DNA from: Petrosia ficiformis
Lineage: Eukaryota; Porifera; Demospongiae; Haplosclerida; Petrosiidae
Assembly (NCBI GenBank): GCA_947044365.1
Contig: OX345643.1
Span: forward strand, 3,126,501-3,190,500
DNA length: 64,000 nt
Direction of reading: 5' to 3'
Shown one piece after another: positions 47,701-53,270 of this stretch; within the stretch, counting starts at the first letter, position 1; every line of letters starts with the position of its first letter. The notes under the pieces are model-generated. The model saw only the letters and a program-made list of their open reading frames with translations, did no database searches and was not told the origin of the DNA. Position numbers and translations under genes: made by a program.

Positions 47701-48346
47701 TTTAAATTCTTTCTGCTGGTCTGTAGCTCGAGCGTGCATTCTTTTATGTGCTACTTCCATTAATTGACCAAGCCCACCAGAATGATGCAACTTCCTTAAC
47801 TACGTATACAATGCATACTAGTGCAAGTAACACAAACATCTATGGATTCATAAGGAAATTATAGGGATGGCACTACGGGTACTTTGTATCGAATCACCTA
47901 TCACTAAAAAAGGTAAAAGGTACAGACAGCTGGAAATAGGCTGCTGAGTTTAGTGATGATCTGGAAGCAAAACAAGAGACCTAAAAACAGCAGTGAGGGA
48001 GATACAACCAAATAGGGGCTTGTGTGCAAATGTTTTGTATTTAAAATAAAAGTACAATAAAAATTTAACACCAGCCTATATTATATCTACCCGAATTTGG
48101 AATGTAGCTGTAGCACTCGAATCTTACCTCCCAAATTCATTAATAGGTAGCATCCGAACACTGCCACCTTTATACATAATTATTGTACAGCAATCAATTC
48201 ATACTACATAACTTACCTGCTTCTAAAGTTCCAGAGTGTGACAGAAGAGAAAACAAGTTTTCCAAATCATCTTCACTAACTTCTCTTTTAGTCTTCTTGC
48301 TCTCACTTGGGCGAATACATTCTTTCCGAATCCTTTTCCCAGCCAT
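2728..48346 (-). CDS. URB1: URB1 (NPA1-like nucleolar pre-ribosomal-associated protein), 3' incomplete
   Basis: Urb1/Npa1 is a large helical-repeat nucleolar protein needed for early 60S ribosomal subunit assembly. Exons, 5' to 3': 48217-48346 (ATG at 48346), 47320-47456, 45651-45950, 45240-45342, 44507-44589, 43949-44157, 41609-41804, 40523-40663, 39423-39513, 31342-31512, 28444-28679, 27613-27690, 24649-24868, 24531-24597, 22378-22489, 19397-19454, 17440-17620, 14930-15123, 13484-13600, 11613-11676, 8770-8932, 3222-3318, 2728-2888. Nearly all junctions keep frame; the pairs 24531/22489, 22378/19454 and 17440/15123 do not, so exons are missing there. Order and motifs follow vertebrate URB1 as I remember it. 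About 1,100 codons are visible against roughly 2,270 in human, and the rest lies left of the window. No internal stop occurs in any exon used. Introns reach about 8 kb because of inserted transposons. Confidence 0.85.
3581..3674. repeat. Foldback hairpin repeat, locus 1 (CCCGAGGG core)
   Basis: An inverted repeat of about 94 bp has outer arms ataacacc...ggtgttat, an inner arm with gatatatcacatttat, and a centre caccaagcccgagggtgaggtg. It shares its architecture and centre with loci at 30493, 30880 and 35498, but the outer arm sequence differs between loci. Confidence 0.7.
4916..6125 (+). CDS. Transposon-encoded RING-like zinc finger protein
   Basis: Two exons: 4916-5020 (ATG, MALLNVEEIPRLP; donor gtgagg) and 5187-6125 (acceptor tatatag, phase 0). 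The product has 347 residues. The N-terminal 230 residues resemble nothing I know. The last 100 carry a Cys-rich finger: CFECVVC, MSCC, GCLSC, then CPRC, spaced like a RING or U-box domain though lacking an obvious His ligand. The C-terminus is acidic (VVESDDDFV). It lies inside the TIRs, 112 bases upstream of the transposase start, so it is a second transposon protein. It may bind DNA or act as a ubiquitin ligase; neither is shown. Confidence 0.7.
6238..7446 (+). CDS. IS3EU-like DDE transposase (integrase fold)
   Basis: The first ATG is at 6238 (MENCREDVERMIARN); the product has 402 residues. An N-terminal helix-turn-helix part (about 10-50) is followed by an IS3 OrfB-like segment, YGRRTMQGVLRSEGISV (about 76-92). 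The catalytic core reads LHLDQ (D137), VDGYSRQ, RVDHGTEF (D195) and HRAERMWSEVN (E234). The D195-E234 spacing is close to the DD(35)E of IS3 and retroviral-type integrases. No stop, frameshift or intron is visible. It catalyses cut-and-paste transposition of the element in which it lies. The alternative is another rve-type superfamily such as Ginger; the small size, lack of a chromodomain and 6-bp duplication favour IS3EU. Confidence 0.75.
   Translation: MENCREDVERMIARNLSYNSISCVLRQRFPYMRGISARSVRRFCRQQGISRPTIRVSDAALDQIMNIHIQELGHSYGRRTMQGVLRSEGISVGEHRVGRSLRRLAGPANAARRQVVNRLMNPIPYRANYFGEKLHLDQNEKINMFGVIHIIAVDGYSRQMVRMVTLPRKNPIMIYRYVLKPVLEFYGLWDQIRVDHGTEFVLTNFVQRHLSSQRLRQTRPAVLQTSSRQNHRAERMWSEVNQRINYPVKHLLIQLEEDGIINMHDECTKFFVSWVTIAVVTSATKAFVSSWNLHRIQGRGGGIPLVLASTRNFTSSLSHIPTVQEAVNMYLGEGGNLTPESGIGRDPLQDYPQLQVLRERDFFERYNMELVFQNILHSNGNLFSDCLLFFISITENMYDMVG
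8377..8665. repeat. Partial copies of a hairpin-ended repeat
   Basis: Two adjacent pieces share agtcataaaaacactagatat, agatttcagctyaycacttgca and an end with a short hairpin (gagtactaccgtactctctgatat). Fuller copies are at 11420-11602, 58090-58316 and 58317-58555. Confidence 0.6.
8752..8769. repeat. (AC)n microsatellite at a URB1 splice donor
   Basis: About nine AC units on the plus strand. On the minus strand the GT of the URB1 donor (TTGGAG|GTGTGTG) is the first unit of the tract. Confidence 0.8.
8770..11676 (-). CDS. URB1: URB1 exons 11613-11676 and 8770-8932
   Basis: The small exon encodes a start Asp (G+AT), AGLLYLVFLYERAGISMSQF, then splices AG+T to the next exon, SPIVWGAEALKHYQ...NWLLWKQPTSQEI. 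This matches human DQKILLLLRAYEQNKLSLINF followed by VLLWGPAAVEHHK...SLWQQPS block by block, with phases 1, 2 and 0 all agreeing. Two oddities: the donor of the 8770 exon lies in a (GT)n microsatellite, and the donor of the 11613 exon is about a dozen bases from a perfect hairpin that ends a repeat element. Confidence 0.85.
9099..9645. mobile_element. MITE with TTAA-flanked 20-bp inverted ends
   Basis: The ends GGTGGCGGGTCCACTAATT and AATTGGTGGACCCGCCACC are inverted, each preceded or followed by TTAA (9095-9098, 9646-9649). It is 547 bp, non-coding, inside a URB1 intron. A TTAA flank suggests piggyBac mobilisation, but because the TTAA could also be read as part of the inverted repeat the superfamily is open. 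Confidence 0.7.
10430..11602. repeat. Composite repeat: 300-bp palindrome plus tail ending in a hairpin
   Basis: The first 309 bp (10430-10738) are a near-perfect palindrome; left-arm landmarks include gatgtagggatgtcaaaaccc and aaaccacttccatataaccc, repeated inverted on the right. The tail to 11602 has tcaccattatgg-free unique sequence shared in order with 57531-58316 (for example cactgtgtcaaccattc, atggcgtccaattc, gagactgtcttctttcat). It ends with agagagtac-tacc-gtactctct. Family not recognised; no ORF of note. Confidence 0.75.
12200..12741. mobile_element. hAT MITE with 8-bp target duplication
   Basis: Ends TAGGGCTGGGCGGTAT and ATACCGCCCACCCCTA, flanked by GGCTGAAT on both sides (12192-12199 and 12742-12749). 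It is 542 bp with no transposase. Interior segments recur at 24985-26190 and 39590-40095, so these are one family. Confidence 0.88.
13484..15123 (-). CDS. URB1: URB1 exons 14930-15123 and 13484-13600
   Basis: The 64-codon exon KRFRCHQMLNLLSKLIHMIY ends at gtgagt in phase 1. The next starts after ctacag and contains LLVTFAENLQAVEVF, then FFLGSYMATTS, which matches the FLPSLLGAYGATLS block of human URB1 and anchors this part of the gene. A decayed hAT copy (13905-14715) sits in the intron between them, on the other strand. Confidence 0.78.
13905..14715 (+). pseudogene. hAT transposase relic, C-terminal part
   Basis: Broken frames contain ITHGGSETKLTQIVKLFLD, a tract with PDADLFAKFEVLNSL and finally YERAFSTMKPSQKS, the hAT dimerisation-domain signature (compare ERGFS.MN.IK). 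Several stops and frame changes. It resembles the ZNF862/KIAA1586-like hAT group by recollection. It lies opposite URB1, in an intron. Confidence 0.6.
16380..16880. repeat. Dispersed repeat (family with 40900-41250 and 47670-47850)
   Basis: Shared landmarks are gactttrtcatg, ccttgtagaactttaggaatatatttcag and cattaatTGAccaagccc followed by cttcctt-aactacrtata. Inside this copy a 34-bp piece (gcattccagytacaacagctatcaaat) is tandemly doubled at about 16712-16770. No coding content recognised. Confidence 0.55.
16936..17104. mobile_element. Short MITE, TTTTTGATA ends
   Basis: It begins gtttttgataagc and ends cgtatcaaaaac, with interior accattggcccaaagagcttc and ggccagatggtgcagttaat. Related copies: 19200-19335, 32490-32665 and 43694-43922. 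Non-coding. Confidence 0.65.
17440..19454 (-). CDS. URB1: Probable URB1 exons 19397-19454 and 17440-17620
   Basis: The first exon reads SKRFLQFINNLLVESDIN and ends AG at phase 2. The second starts with A and reads FYLYLMNCLSTCHDSSKW for 60 codons, ending at gtatga. The junction codon AG+A gives Arg, so the two exons splice in frame. The intron between them contains the 42-bp minisatellite (18318-19141). Specific similarity is weak; the call rests on frame, splice signals and position within URB1. Confidence 0.6.
18318..19141. repeat. 42-bp minisatellite, about 19-20 copies
   Basis: The unit is gtgttgataatacacttgta followed by catgactagtatgcatactc and a variable ca or tca position. Copies differ at a few fixed positions, chiefly C/T near the end of the unit and G/A in gcatac. 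Because 42 is divisible by 3 and the unit has few stops, long frames are open on both strands (14-residue repeats); I take these as artefacts, not genes. It sits in a URB1 intron. Confidence 0.95.
19200..19335. mobile_element. Degraded copy of the TTTTTGATA MITE
   Basis: It starts gtttttgataagcttat and ends gagcttcaaacctaataaaaac. The middle is diverged relative to the copies at 16936, 32490 and 43694. Confidence 0.5.
20424..20481. repeat. (AT)n microsatellite
   Basis: A run of roughly 28 AT units within a URB1 intron. The open frames reported through it are low-complexity. Confidence 0.9.
20780..21328 (+). mobile_element. hAT-type MITE that keeps a BED zinc-finger frame
   Basis: The ends TAGGGCTGTAAAGTAT and its complement-like ATACCTTACAGCCCTA are flanked by TATAAGT on both sides (20773-20779 and 21329-21335), a 7-bp match where hAT normally gives 8. 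Total 549 bp. Between them, about 20979-21293, lies an open frame with a BED-type finger: SELWNYFGLKV, VFCRICRRG, GNTSNLKAHMKNNH. No transposase core is present, so the element is non-autonomous or a solo DNA-binding module. Confidence 0.82.
20979..21296 (+). CDS. BED zinc-finger protein fragment inside a hAT MITE
   Basis: The open frame has about 105 residues. A leader with the motif VPRPGVKSELWNYFGLK is followed by CRICRRG and HMKNNH, giving the C-x2-C ... H-x4-H spacing of the BED finger used by hAT transposases to bind their ends. The frame ends eight codons after the finger at the MITE terminus. Whether it is transcribed is unknown; a solo BED protein could act as a repressor by binding hAT termini (inference). 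Confidence 0.55.
   Translation: MWTLLFADLCVEIPKQSFDSMNVMDLQNTFDGENELVPRPGVKSELWNYFGLKVDVNRKPIDDGRVFCRICRRGVMTRNGNTSNLKAHMKNNHKAAHSSFFKIWY
21421..22016. mobile_element. Unclassified element with 20-bp perfect inverted ends
   Basis: The ends GGAGCGTACAACTGCTATAT (21421-21440) and its exact complement (21997-22016) bound 596 bp. The sequence on either side looks like a related repeat seen also at 28016-28140 (gttaactaaa... / ...taaaacccttttagtaagcc), suggesting an insertion into it. No target duplication was found. Interior frames, up to about 134 codons, are not recognised. Confidence 0.6.
22378..22489 (-). CDS. URB1: Probable URB1 exon
   Basis: This open segment of 36 codons, AGGLILVTEFIYKILGKSG and onward, is bounded by ttcttattcag and gtatgt. 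It is helical and hydrophobic like the rest of the protein. Its phase does not join the exon at 24531 or the one at 19454, so neighbouring exons were missed or this boundary is wrong. It could be a chance open frame, though the codon quality and splice signals argue for an exon. Confidence 0.45.
22848..23261. repeat. Inverted pair of a 21-mer
   Basis: The sequence ttgattgaatgtagaaaac near 22850 is repeated exactly inverted near 23245. The stretch between them (about 380 bp) shows no gene. It may be the remnant of a MITE. Confidence 0.4.
24531..24868 (-). CDS. URB1: URB1 exons 13-14
   Basis: Exon 13 (24649-24868) begins CLEMNCLLFDYHDD and has a Cys-containing stretch near its end. Exon 14 (24531-24597) reads ALPSLDDIMSNDG and aligns loosely with the human ISHIDDVLDMVD region. 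The junction between them is phase 1 with gtaaga and a polypyrimidine-cag acceptor. Similarity is weaker here than in the N-terminal exons; the call rests on continuous frame, splice sites and position. Confidence 0.65.
24985..26195 (+). mobile_element. hAT element carrying a CGGBP1-like frame
   Basis: The left end tagggctgggcggtatatca is the same family as 12200-12741. The right end is truncated where a MULE relic begins. The interior has a degraded coding region (25280-25742) with similarity to CGGBP1, itself thought to derive from a hAT transposase. Confidence 0.65.
25280..25742 (+). pseudogene. CGGBP1-like zinc-finger protein, broken
   Basis: Vertebrate CGGBP1 is a BED-finger protein binding CGG repeats. 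Here one frame reads FCKYCDHSVDFVCVDTIKDH, and after a one-base slip in an A7 run the next frame reads KKHRSRKEAKL and then MCTLADIPLEKTEKIRPFL and ALPQVKHLRTAY, matching CGGBP1's MCLEANIPLEKA and SIPKSDQLRKAY. An upstream stop (TGA in AEE*AKQF) and the slip break it. The frame ends TAA after IEGRF. The intact second half is why I think the insert is fairly young. Confidence 0.65.
26306..27330 (+). pseudogene. MULE (Mutator-like) transposase relic
   Basis: A first open part (26306 onward, MSQSRGIRDVHADDNGSW) is followed by broken frames with VLGVDDTFGAGRFYVTII, a tract that in another frame reads QLGPTFNPMERC, then SSLKAYVTDGEKAL and FPNAVSLRCFI. This is the MULE transposase pattern (VDPTFNLG.FYVT ... 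GP.F.H ... TDGE.AL ... FP.A..LRC). At least three frame changes make it non-functional. Confidence 0.6.
27613..31512 (-). CDS. URB1: URB1 exons 10-12
   Basis: Exon 10 (31342-31512) contains FPDALLKELPDIKTLIS, matching human LFREALSKILPDLNTV, then a polar Ser/Asp-rich linker. Exon 11 (28444-28679) carries LLDVMYLYQRLCPSLL and FLKLSPSLLSSTLCVLLEAP, comparable to the human VICLYQKVVPHVV region. Exon 12 (27613-27690) is a 26-codon exon, in phase on both sides. The intron between exons 10 and 11 carries a long palindromic MITE; the intron before exon 10 (about 7.9 kb) holds the BEN pseudogene and two Tc1-type elements. Confidence 0.8.
28016..28160. repeat. (TATAAC)n-bearing repeat
   Basis: About nine TATAAC units lie at 28085-28130 inside a dispersed repeat that also contains taaaacccttttagt. 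A related sequence surrounds the element at 21421. Confidence 0.6.
28870..29645. repeat. Dispersed repeat, copy 1 of 2
   Basis: It starts aatgaatgcactaaagtgcag and has caagatggcgacagatcgac and ccagtattctgcagatatgctc; ends of the type ataaccctccgcctac occur at about 29380 and 29620. The second copy is at 41985-42425. Interior frames are shared by descent and not recognised. Confidence 0.6.
29859..30197. repeat. Palindromic MITE, copy 2
   Basis: The left arm aagaataataaaaaacattt ... aaattaaataccacttccac is matched inverted on the right (gtggaagtggt ... aaatgttttttttt). It lies in a URB1 intron (31342/28679). Confidence 0.75.
30493..30739 (+). repeat. Foldback hairpin repeat, locus 2, followed by a short exon-like frame
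   Basis: The arms are gttaaagcaccggt...accggtgctttaac, with inner arms around ggaaaatatagcacgagggg and a centre agcacgaggcgtagccgagtgct; total 162 bp (30493-30654). It is followed at 30693 by ATG and a 15-codon frame ending in CCCGAG|gtaagcg, a good splice donor. Confidence 0.7.
30880..31057 (+). repeat. Foldback hairpin repeat, locus 3, with exon-like frame
   Basis: The arms ataacaccctacgag and gagtaggcgtgttat (30880-30977) surround aaatttataatcaccgag...gcgaggtgattataaat. Downstream, about 30995-31057, is the frame TKPLLMSDASPIFLSALWRR ending at gtaagc; locus 4 has the same frame with conservative changes. Confidence 0.7.
31546..31945. mobile_element. hAT-like MITE
   Basis: It starts tagggctgaaataaata and ends gtttcagcccta. 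The interior ggatattcgcttagtttaac is shared with the element at 43388-43687. No convincing target duplication. Confidence 0.6.
32490..32665. mobile_element. Short MITE, TTTTTGATA family copy
   Basis: Landmarks are tgataagcttatatggtgc, attgacccaaagagcttctta and gggccagatggtgcagttaat, as in the copies at 16936 and 43694. The right end is degraded. Confidence 0.55.
32875..33800 (+). pseudogene. Tc1-like transposase relic
   Basis: It starts ATG MPLGNYERKNKIIVL. Broken frames then give SSIQRTLDKEGLITT, RWITTGSVEHQPRNGCPK, FTDKSTIQIERHSRR and PAESPDLNPIELVWGSMKTY, the last being the classical Tc1 catalytic-Glu motif. An AT-rich stretch at about 33000-33090 looks like an intron or insertion. Multiple stops. 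Confidence 0.75.
33841..34124. mobile_element. hAT MITE with 8-bp duplication GATAAGTG
   Basis: Ends tagggatgggcaatattttg and ataatcgcccatcccta, flanked by gataagtg at 33833-33840 and 34125-34132. It is 284 bp; a close copy is at 58917-59221 with a different duplication. Confidence 0.9.
35498..35670 (+). repeat. Foldback hairpin repeat, locus 4, with exon-like frame
   Basis: The arms tatgtcccgg...cgggacata, inner arms gctatatcagatatataatcacc / ggtgattatatatctgatat, and centre gagcccgagggc. At 35600 follows ATG with a 24-codon frame (MSRKTKPLLMSDASPTF...) and a donor gtaagc at 35671. It is inserted within the Tc1-superfamily element. Confidence 0.72.
35823..37226 (-). pseudogene. DDE_3-type transposase with long D-E spacing, two frameshifts
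   Basis: The start is ATG at 37226 (MVEMSDRVWHDREQKAF). It holds a helix-turn-helix region (NLVAKATGNSKNSVIRI), a middle block (PTISKVLTEVHDKGI), then LIYLDETWLNAHH (first Asp), VIILDNAKYHNAVV (second Asp) and VAHCELNPIELVWAQVKGYA (Glu). About 80 residues separate the second Asp and the Glu, against 34 in classical Tc1. An acidic C-terminus (DDSDDDSEDEEE) ends at 35823. Two shifts break it: an A8 run at about 37097 and a point near 36278. Otherwise the frames are open, so decay is recent. Confidence 0.78.
37645..38335. mobile_element. MITE with GCAATCTGCAGATTG ends
   Basis: A 45-bp sequence containing the palindrome CAATCTGCAGATTG and then gcaataataattgtgcaaac is repeated inverted at 38290-38335. 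The 690-bp interior has no gene I recognise. Confidence 0.6.
39423..41804 (-). CDS. URB1: URB1 exons 7-9
   Basis: Exon 7 (41609-41804) reads NPALLHLLLSLSSSLDN, then CIVISPDLLLPYLKNVSFSY, parallel to human LLHFLLGL...KVCPDLLNKYFKEVTFSF. Exon 8 (40523-40663) is an in-phase 47-codon exon with the LPSITDLL element. Exon 9 (39423-39513) has IKLIKVIVERAVQL, comparable to human LSLISVILKRALKTV. Phases 2, 0, 0 and 1 chain correctly from exon 6 through exon 10. Confidence 0.85.
39590..40095. mobile_element. Degraded hAT MITE (family of 12200-12741)
   Basis: The interior shares gcacatggccagc, agcagtgtttgttaag, gacatctatt and gtgtgaccaattgtagga with the copies at 12200 and 24985. The ends are lost. Confidence 0.55.
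40900..41250. repeat. Dispersed repeat (family of 16380-16880)
   Basis: It contains ccttgtagaactttaggaat, cattaattgaccaagccc and cttccttaactacgtatac. It lies in a URB1 intron, with an (AT)n run just after it. Confidence 0.55.
41985..42425. repeat. Dispersed repeat, copy 2 of the 28870 family
   Basis: It runs from atgaatgcactaaagtgcag to tctgcctacacgctcgggtt, collinear with 28870-29410. The two copies flank different URB1 introns, showing dispersal after the gene structure was fixed. Confidence 0.65.
43388..43687. mobile_element. hAT-like MITE with duplication CAAAATAT
   Basis: Starts tagggctgcaacgaaag, ends gaacagtccta, and is flanked by caaaatat at 43380-43387 and 43688-43695. It is 300 bp, related to 31546-31945. 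Confidence 0.85.
43694..43922. mobile_element. Short MITE, TTTTTGATA family copy
   Basis: Shares gataaccttatatggtgcac, ttaggccagatggtgcagtt and gcttcaaaatgtatcaaaaac with the other copies. It abuts the preceding hAT MITE. Confidence 0.65.
43949..48346 (-). CDS. URB1: URB1 N-terminal exons 1-6
   Basis: Exon 1 starts MAGKRIRKE with a basic, Lys/Arg-rich beginning suited to a nucleolar protein. Exon 2 has the segment LRKYPDCGHVLTVFEQANKV. Exon 3 (100 codons, phase 0 to 0) contains ALRVLTAIIMQGNTIAAELL followed by FDFS, which corresponds to the MTAMVTQGPEAARDV...FDL block of human URB1 and is the clearest family signature. Exons 4-6 continue with FVLSFLLVGDTDTL, FVNLIFRGLCKDVKETIEMF and a block ending KTGINFISSTFF, matching in order the human ALSFLIAGDD, FIPCIFSSGIKED and HGINFYDASLGTF blocks. 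This is the Npa1 N-terminal domain. Splice sites are canonical gt...ag. Confidence 0.88.
47670..47870. repeat. Dispersed repeat (family of 16380-16880)
   Basis: The right-hand part only: ccattaattgaccaagccc, gcaacttccttaactacgta. In the first large URB1 intron. Confidence 0.45.
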
Positions 48347-49264
48347 GTGTCAAGTTGTCAACGACTGGACCACGAGATTGCTACTGGGCATGCGCATTGA
48401 ACTAATTACATTCCGCGATTGTGTGCAGAGGCTGTACGTATATCCTCACGAAACTCTGTAACTGTTTCTCGTAATGATAAGCATAATTATAATCGTTTTT
48501 TTTGTGCAGCACTGTATCAAACCATGCATTACCAATTTGCGAATGAAGTTTATAATTATTTTTGTTAAAGCATAACAATTACAGTTTATCGTAAACTTTT
48601 TTAATGCATGAGTTAATCCCTATCTAATTATAGTAATTATCTGAATTATACTCTCATGCTATTTATTTCTTTCTTCAAAGCCAGGGGTTGGGTTGATAGT
48701 ACAATGGAAAAACCAATGTCATTGAAGGGTAAGCTTAATTTCATTTTTATTGCTTTTAATAATGCTTAGGTCAATACCTACTGTTTCTCTCAAAATGCAG
48801 TGATGCAAGAAGCTAACTTAGCTAATAAGCTTTATTCCTGTATATAATCATTTTTGAGTAGGTAAGGCATATCTAAGTACATACAGATTACTCAGATAGT
48901 TCTATTGTGATTAGCATTAGGATTCCACCACATATATAGTTATTATTTCATTAGCATATCAGAAACAACTAAATGGAAAAGCTAACAACAGCAATATTTA
49001 ACTTCCAGTTTTATGAAACACTCAACTGCTACTCTTCATCACTACTGATCTCTGCAATTCCATTGCATCTACAATGATCATGATTTGAACTGGTAAGAAC
49101 TTTGTGCTTCCCTGCAACATACACAGCTGCACGTATCTAAAGAGTATTATATTTCGAATTTATAGATGAAATATAGTATACACCTAATTATATCTATCCC
49201 AAAATAATAATAATTACAATATTGTTGAAAATTATTGTGCGAAAGAGTGTGATAGTTTTTTTGT
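48347..49264. promoter_or_regulatory. URB1 upstream region / SLC4A1AP 3' flank
   Basis: Only 918 bp separate the SLC4A1AP stop codon from the URB1 start codon. The URB1 promoter and the SLC4A1AP 3' UTR must share this interval. I see no clear TATA box or CpG island; the 60 bases before the URB1 ATG are relatively GC-rich. A plus-strand ATG with eight codons and a donor-like gtaagc (48703-48729) is of unknown meaning. Confidence 0.4.
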
Positions 49265-52097
49265 TTAGTAGCCAAGTTTTTCATTTAGTTTTGTTCTTCC
49301 ATCTCCAATTTGATCTGCAAGAAAATTTATTTACATTCATAAAAATGAATAGTACTATTTATTATGCATGTACATGTCTGAATAAACTCTATAACATGTA
49401 CATATGGCTTTATGTATTAGCATTGTTGTTAGCACTATATGCCAAAGATTGTTTGAGGGCTAGTCAAGAGGCAAATCTGAATGCTGCATTTGCCTTTAAA
49501 CTTCTCTACACGAGTGCAATAACTGGCCTGCTATATATAGCTTGTGTTATGTGGGTGAGATTATTGATTTATAATGTAAATTACACAATAAAACATCACG
49601 TGATATGTTGACCAGCAAAATACTGCATTTGTCATGTGGGTTTGCATCATAGGTATTCTGCACTTTATACTCTACACATCATAAAATAGTGTCAGCATTA
49701 TATTTACCTTCTGGTGGCATCCATGACACAAATTCAGGATCAGAGTCACCTTCCCATTTTGATACCTGTATATTTAGATTAATAATTAATTAATTGAGTC
49801 ATTTAAAACATTCACAATTTAGCACATTCAATTTGAACTACATTGAATTCAATTTGAACAATTTGACTGTTCTATTAGTAACACCACATTAATAATGAAA
49901 GAACCCTCAATAATTTTTAATCAAGATTATGATTTTTGATTTTAATTGATGTATTACTCATTTGTACAGATCTTTGATATTATATTTTATTTTGTTTGCA
50001 TTTGAAGAAATAATGATTGCACACACTTGCATAATTACAATTTATCTAGCCTAATTAAAGGTGGAGCTGGAATCCAATGCATGCTGCAAGTGGGTGTGGT
50101 TATCGTTCTTTCTCCACTGTATTCAGCACATTTTGTTAACCTCATTCCCAGAACCTGCTTTTCATGCTTTGTCTGTCTAACCACATCTCTACTCCCACGC
50201 CTGTAATTTAAGCCCTAGGGATGAGGCTAATATTTTGTTAAGTACCACCAATGCAATGTCACTAGAATGTTTACATTAAGGATAACTTCTTAATAGTGTA
50301 AGCTATCTGTTGACGTTTTCTTTTACACCCAAAGACTCATCTGGATCCAACAACAGCAACTATCATATACTACGTGAAGGAAATATTTTGAGAATTTTGG
50401 CAATAATAATGCCGTTAAAAAAAAGCAAATTTACTGTATAAGCTTGTGCAGGGTACAGTAATTAGCGATTCGTAAATATTTAAATTCACAAATGCTCCAA
50501 AATGTATTGTTCGTGAAAATATTCCTTCGCATAATTTTCCAGGAATGTGGTATGATAACATTCAAACTAAATGTTTGGGGAAAATTTCCCACACATCAAT
50601 TGTTCCCTTTTTATTCTGAATCTATTAGTACCTCAATCAAAACTCTAGTGTTTTTAGTTTCTGGTGTTCGGTTGGCAACAGATGGACAGACAGAAAAACA
50701 AACTACTGTAACCCTCCACCTTTGCATGGTGAGGGACAGATAAACACTGCATACACTTAATATTTTCGTACATTTATGGGTGGTACTTTTCTTTTTGCAG
50801 GAGGCAAAGTTGGTGCTTTCATTCTTTTCCTATCATCACTGGGAAGATTGTCAGAAGTACCCAAACAGGATGAAGATATTGGGGATGCTGTGGTTATAGA
50901 ATGATCGTCATGCTCTTGCTTCAAAGTAGATGGAATTTCCTGTTTTTTGCTTTGAACATCAATACCTCTTTTGGTATCTGTATGTCGATTATCCTTTTCA
51001 TTTATTAAAACTTCTGTTTTAGAAGATCTTGATGAAATGTTTTTAGGTGGAGAGGTTTGGCGTTCGGGTGCGTGTGTGATTGTACTATTGAAACCTGGGA
51101 GTTCATATGGTTTAGCTACATTGATGAGCTTTTTCAGGTTTTCCTCTTCCTAACATGAGAAATTATAAAAGAAAGACACAATAAATATTAAGTGAAGTAG
51201 TCACATATTATTGCCTTTAATAAGCCACTTGGAACAAAATATTTCCTACAAAATGTGGCAATAAATGTGATCATGTTTATGAGAATCTAACTTTTGCAGA
51301 AATAATGCATTTACTCAGTATGTATACAGGATGCCAACAAACTTTTGTATATACTAAGTTATGTTGATTGCTCTGTCTGGATACAATATTTCATATACAA
51401 AATGGCTGAATGGTTTCTAATTTCGTCATTTCGTCAATCTATTTAGTTAATTCTCATATTGACAACTTCTCATTTTGTCAATTCTCGCTTTGTCAATATT
51501 GACAAAATGAGAAATAAATTAAATATTATATTTTAAACTTGGTGTTAACCACAATACAACTATTGTCTATCGTATTGAAAACCTTTTTTAATTGATGAAT
51601 CTGTAATTTCATGTCAGACTGTTTTCTTTTGTCCAACTGGTTTGAGACAGTCTTCATATATTCATCCAGTGAGTCTCCTTTTCCTGATATACTCATTTCT
51701 GAAACAAAACGTTTATTATTTCATTAAAAATAAAAACATTATCAAAAATAATTTATAAATACAGAGTTACTAACAAAACTGAGTCTACTTTTTCATATTA
51801 TATATATATAATTATATATAATTATATAGTATAATGGTGACATCATCCCTTTGATGTGGTGAGTTCTATATATTGTATATAGACCTACCATGTGCACACT
51901 GAGCAGATGTCACCATCATACAATATATTGTATATAGTATGCTAATAGGTCCTATATACTGAATATAGGACCCTTGTTTTGTATCCTCGGATGTGATATA
52001 GCCCTCACAGGCTTGGGCTATATCACATCCTCAGACAGAAACTCAGGTCCTATATTTTGTATATAAGACCTATAAGCATATTATAATTATATATTAC

Positions 52098-52140
<43 letters not shown>

Positions 52141-53270
52141 CAGAATGTATATATATAAATAATAAAAGCATTTCAAAAAATGAAGCAACATGTAGGGATA
52201 TAAAAACCGAAAAAGCACACAAACAAGATGTTACTTCATTTTTTTTTGAAATGTTTTTATTATTCTTGTTTCGCGAATATGACACTACAGGTCATTTAGC
52301 TGTTGTGTTCAGTGTTTTGGTGCCCCTAAATGAACTCCCCTGTAACTTAAAAATTACATATAATAAATATACGCAAAAAAAATCTAATGATTAAACTATA
52401 ATAGGTTATACTATTCTCATCATCTAACCTGTACCTTCAGTGCTTTTATTTAGTTTGAACTGCAGCTGTTTAATTTCATTCTGTACAAAAGTCAATTTGT
52501 TTGCCTGCAATAACCAATATGTATGTAAACATTTAATACATACTTAGGCTATATACAATGTAAATCTCTGAAAAGGACTGGCTTGCTCAGATACAGTAAG
52601 ACACCACAGTCCATGCACATATAAAACATAAAAATTGCTTGTAGCATGCAATGGATGTTAGGATAACTTTTGTCAGATTGCATGTGAAGCATGCCTCCTC
52701 TTCTTAAGAATAATGCCACCCTGATATCATTTCAGTGAATTTTGTAGCAACTAGAGAAAATAATTTCTATACATCATTGTTAAGCAATAATGATATAATT
52801 GCGGGAGGAAAGTTCTTGCCAGGGAATGCAGGATGAAGATCATAGCGTCCTTTGCGTCTCCTACTAACACCCTAGAGTGGTAAATTTGGTATTCTATTGC
52901 ACATGTATGATTCTGTTTGTATGCATAGCAGATTACCTGCTGTGGTCATTAGCATATCACACTATTAGTATAATTATCGTAATGGTTATTTCACTCACCA
53001 GTGATTGATATGTTTCTACAGTTTCACTAATTTTACCAGCCTTAATCATCCTCTTCTTCCTCTTTCTGTCAACTGAAATGTAAAATAAGTAATAAAAGTT
53101 CACTTCATCTCACATTGATGCATAATTATTTAAACTTCATCAGCCTGTGTCCTCCATCCATGAAATGCATGGTGCAATGTACTAACTGTCTCCTGTTCTA
53201 TCAAAAAAGTTGTCTTCATCACTATCATAATAGTCATTTTCCTCCCAATCTTCCTGTTTCCGTTTCTGAT
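49265..53270 (-). CDS. SLC4A1AP: SLC4A1AP exons 6-12, coiled coil and C-terminus
   Basis: Exon 6 has the acidic DWEENDYYDSDEDNFFDRTG motif; exon 7 has RMIKAGKISETVETYQSL; exon 8 NEIKQLQFKLNKS; exon 9 GDSLDEYMKTVSNQL; exon 10 starts EEENLKKLINVAKPYELPGF and continues with a disordered Ser/Pro/Lys-rich 120 residues ending PPAKRK. Exons 11-12 encode the conserved tail WEGDSDPEFVSWMPPE and GDGRTKLNEKLGY. These match the human blocks in order. Confidence 0.88.
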
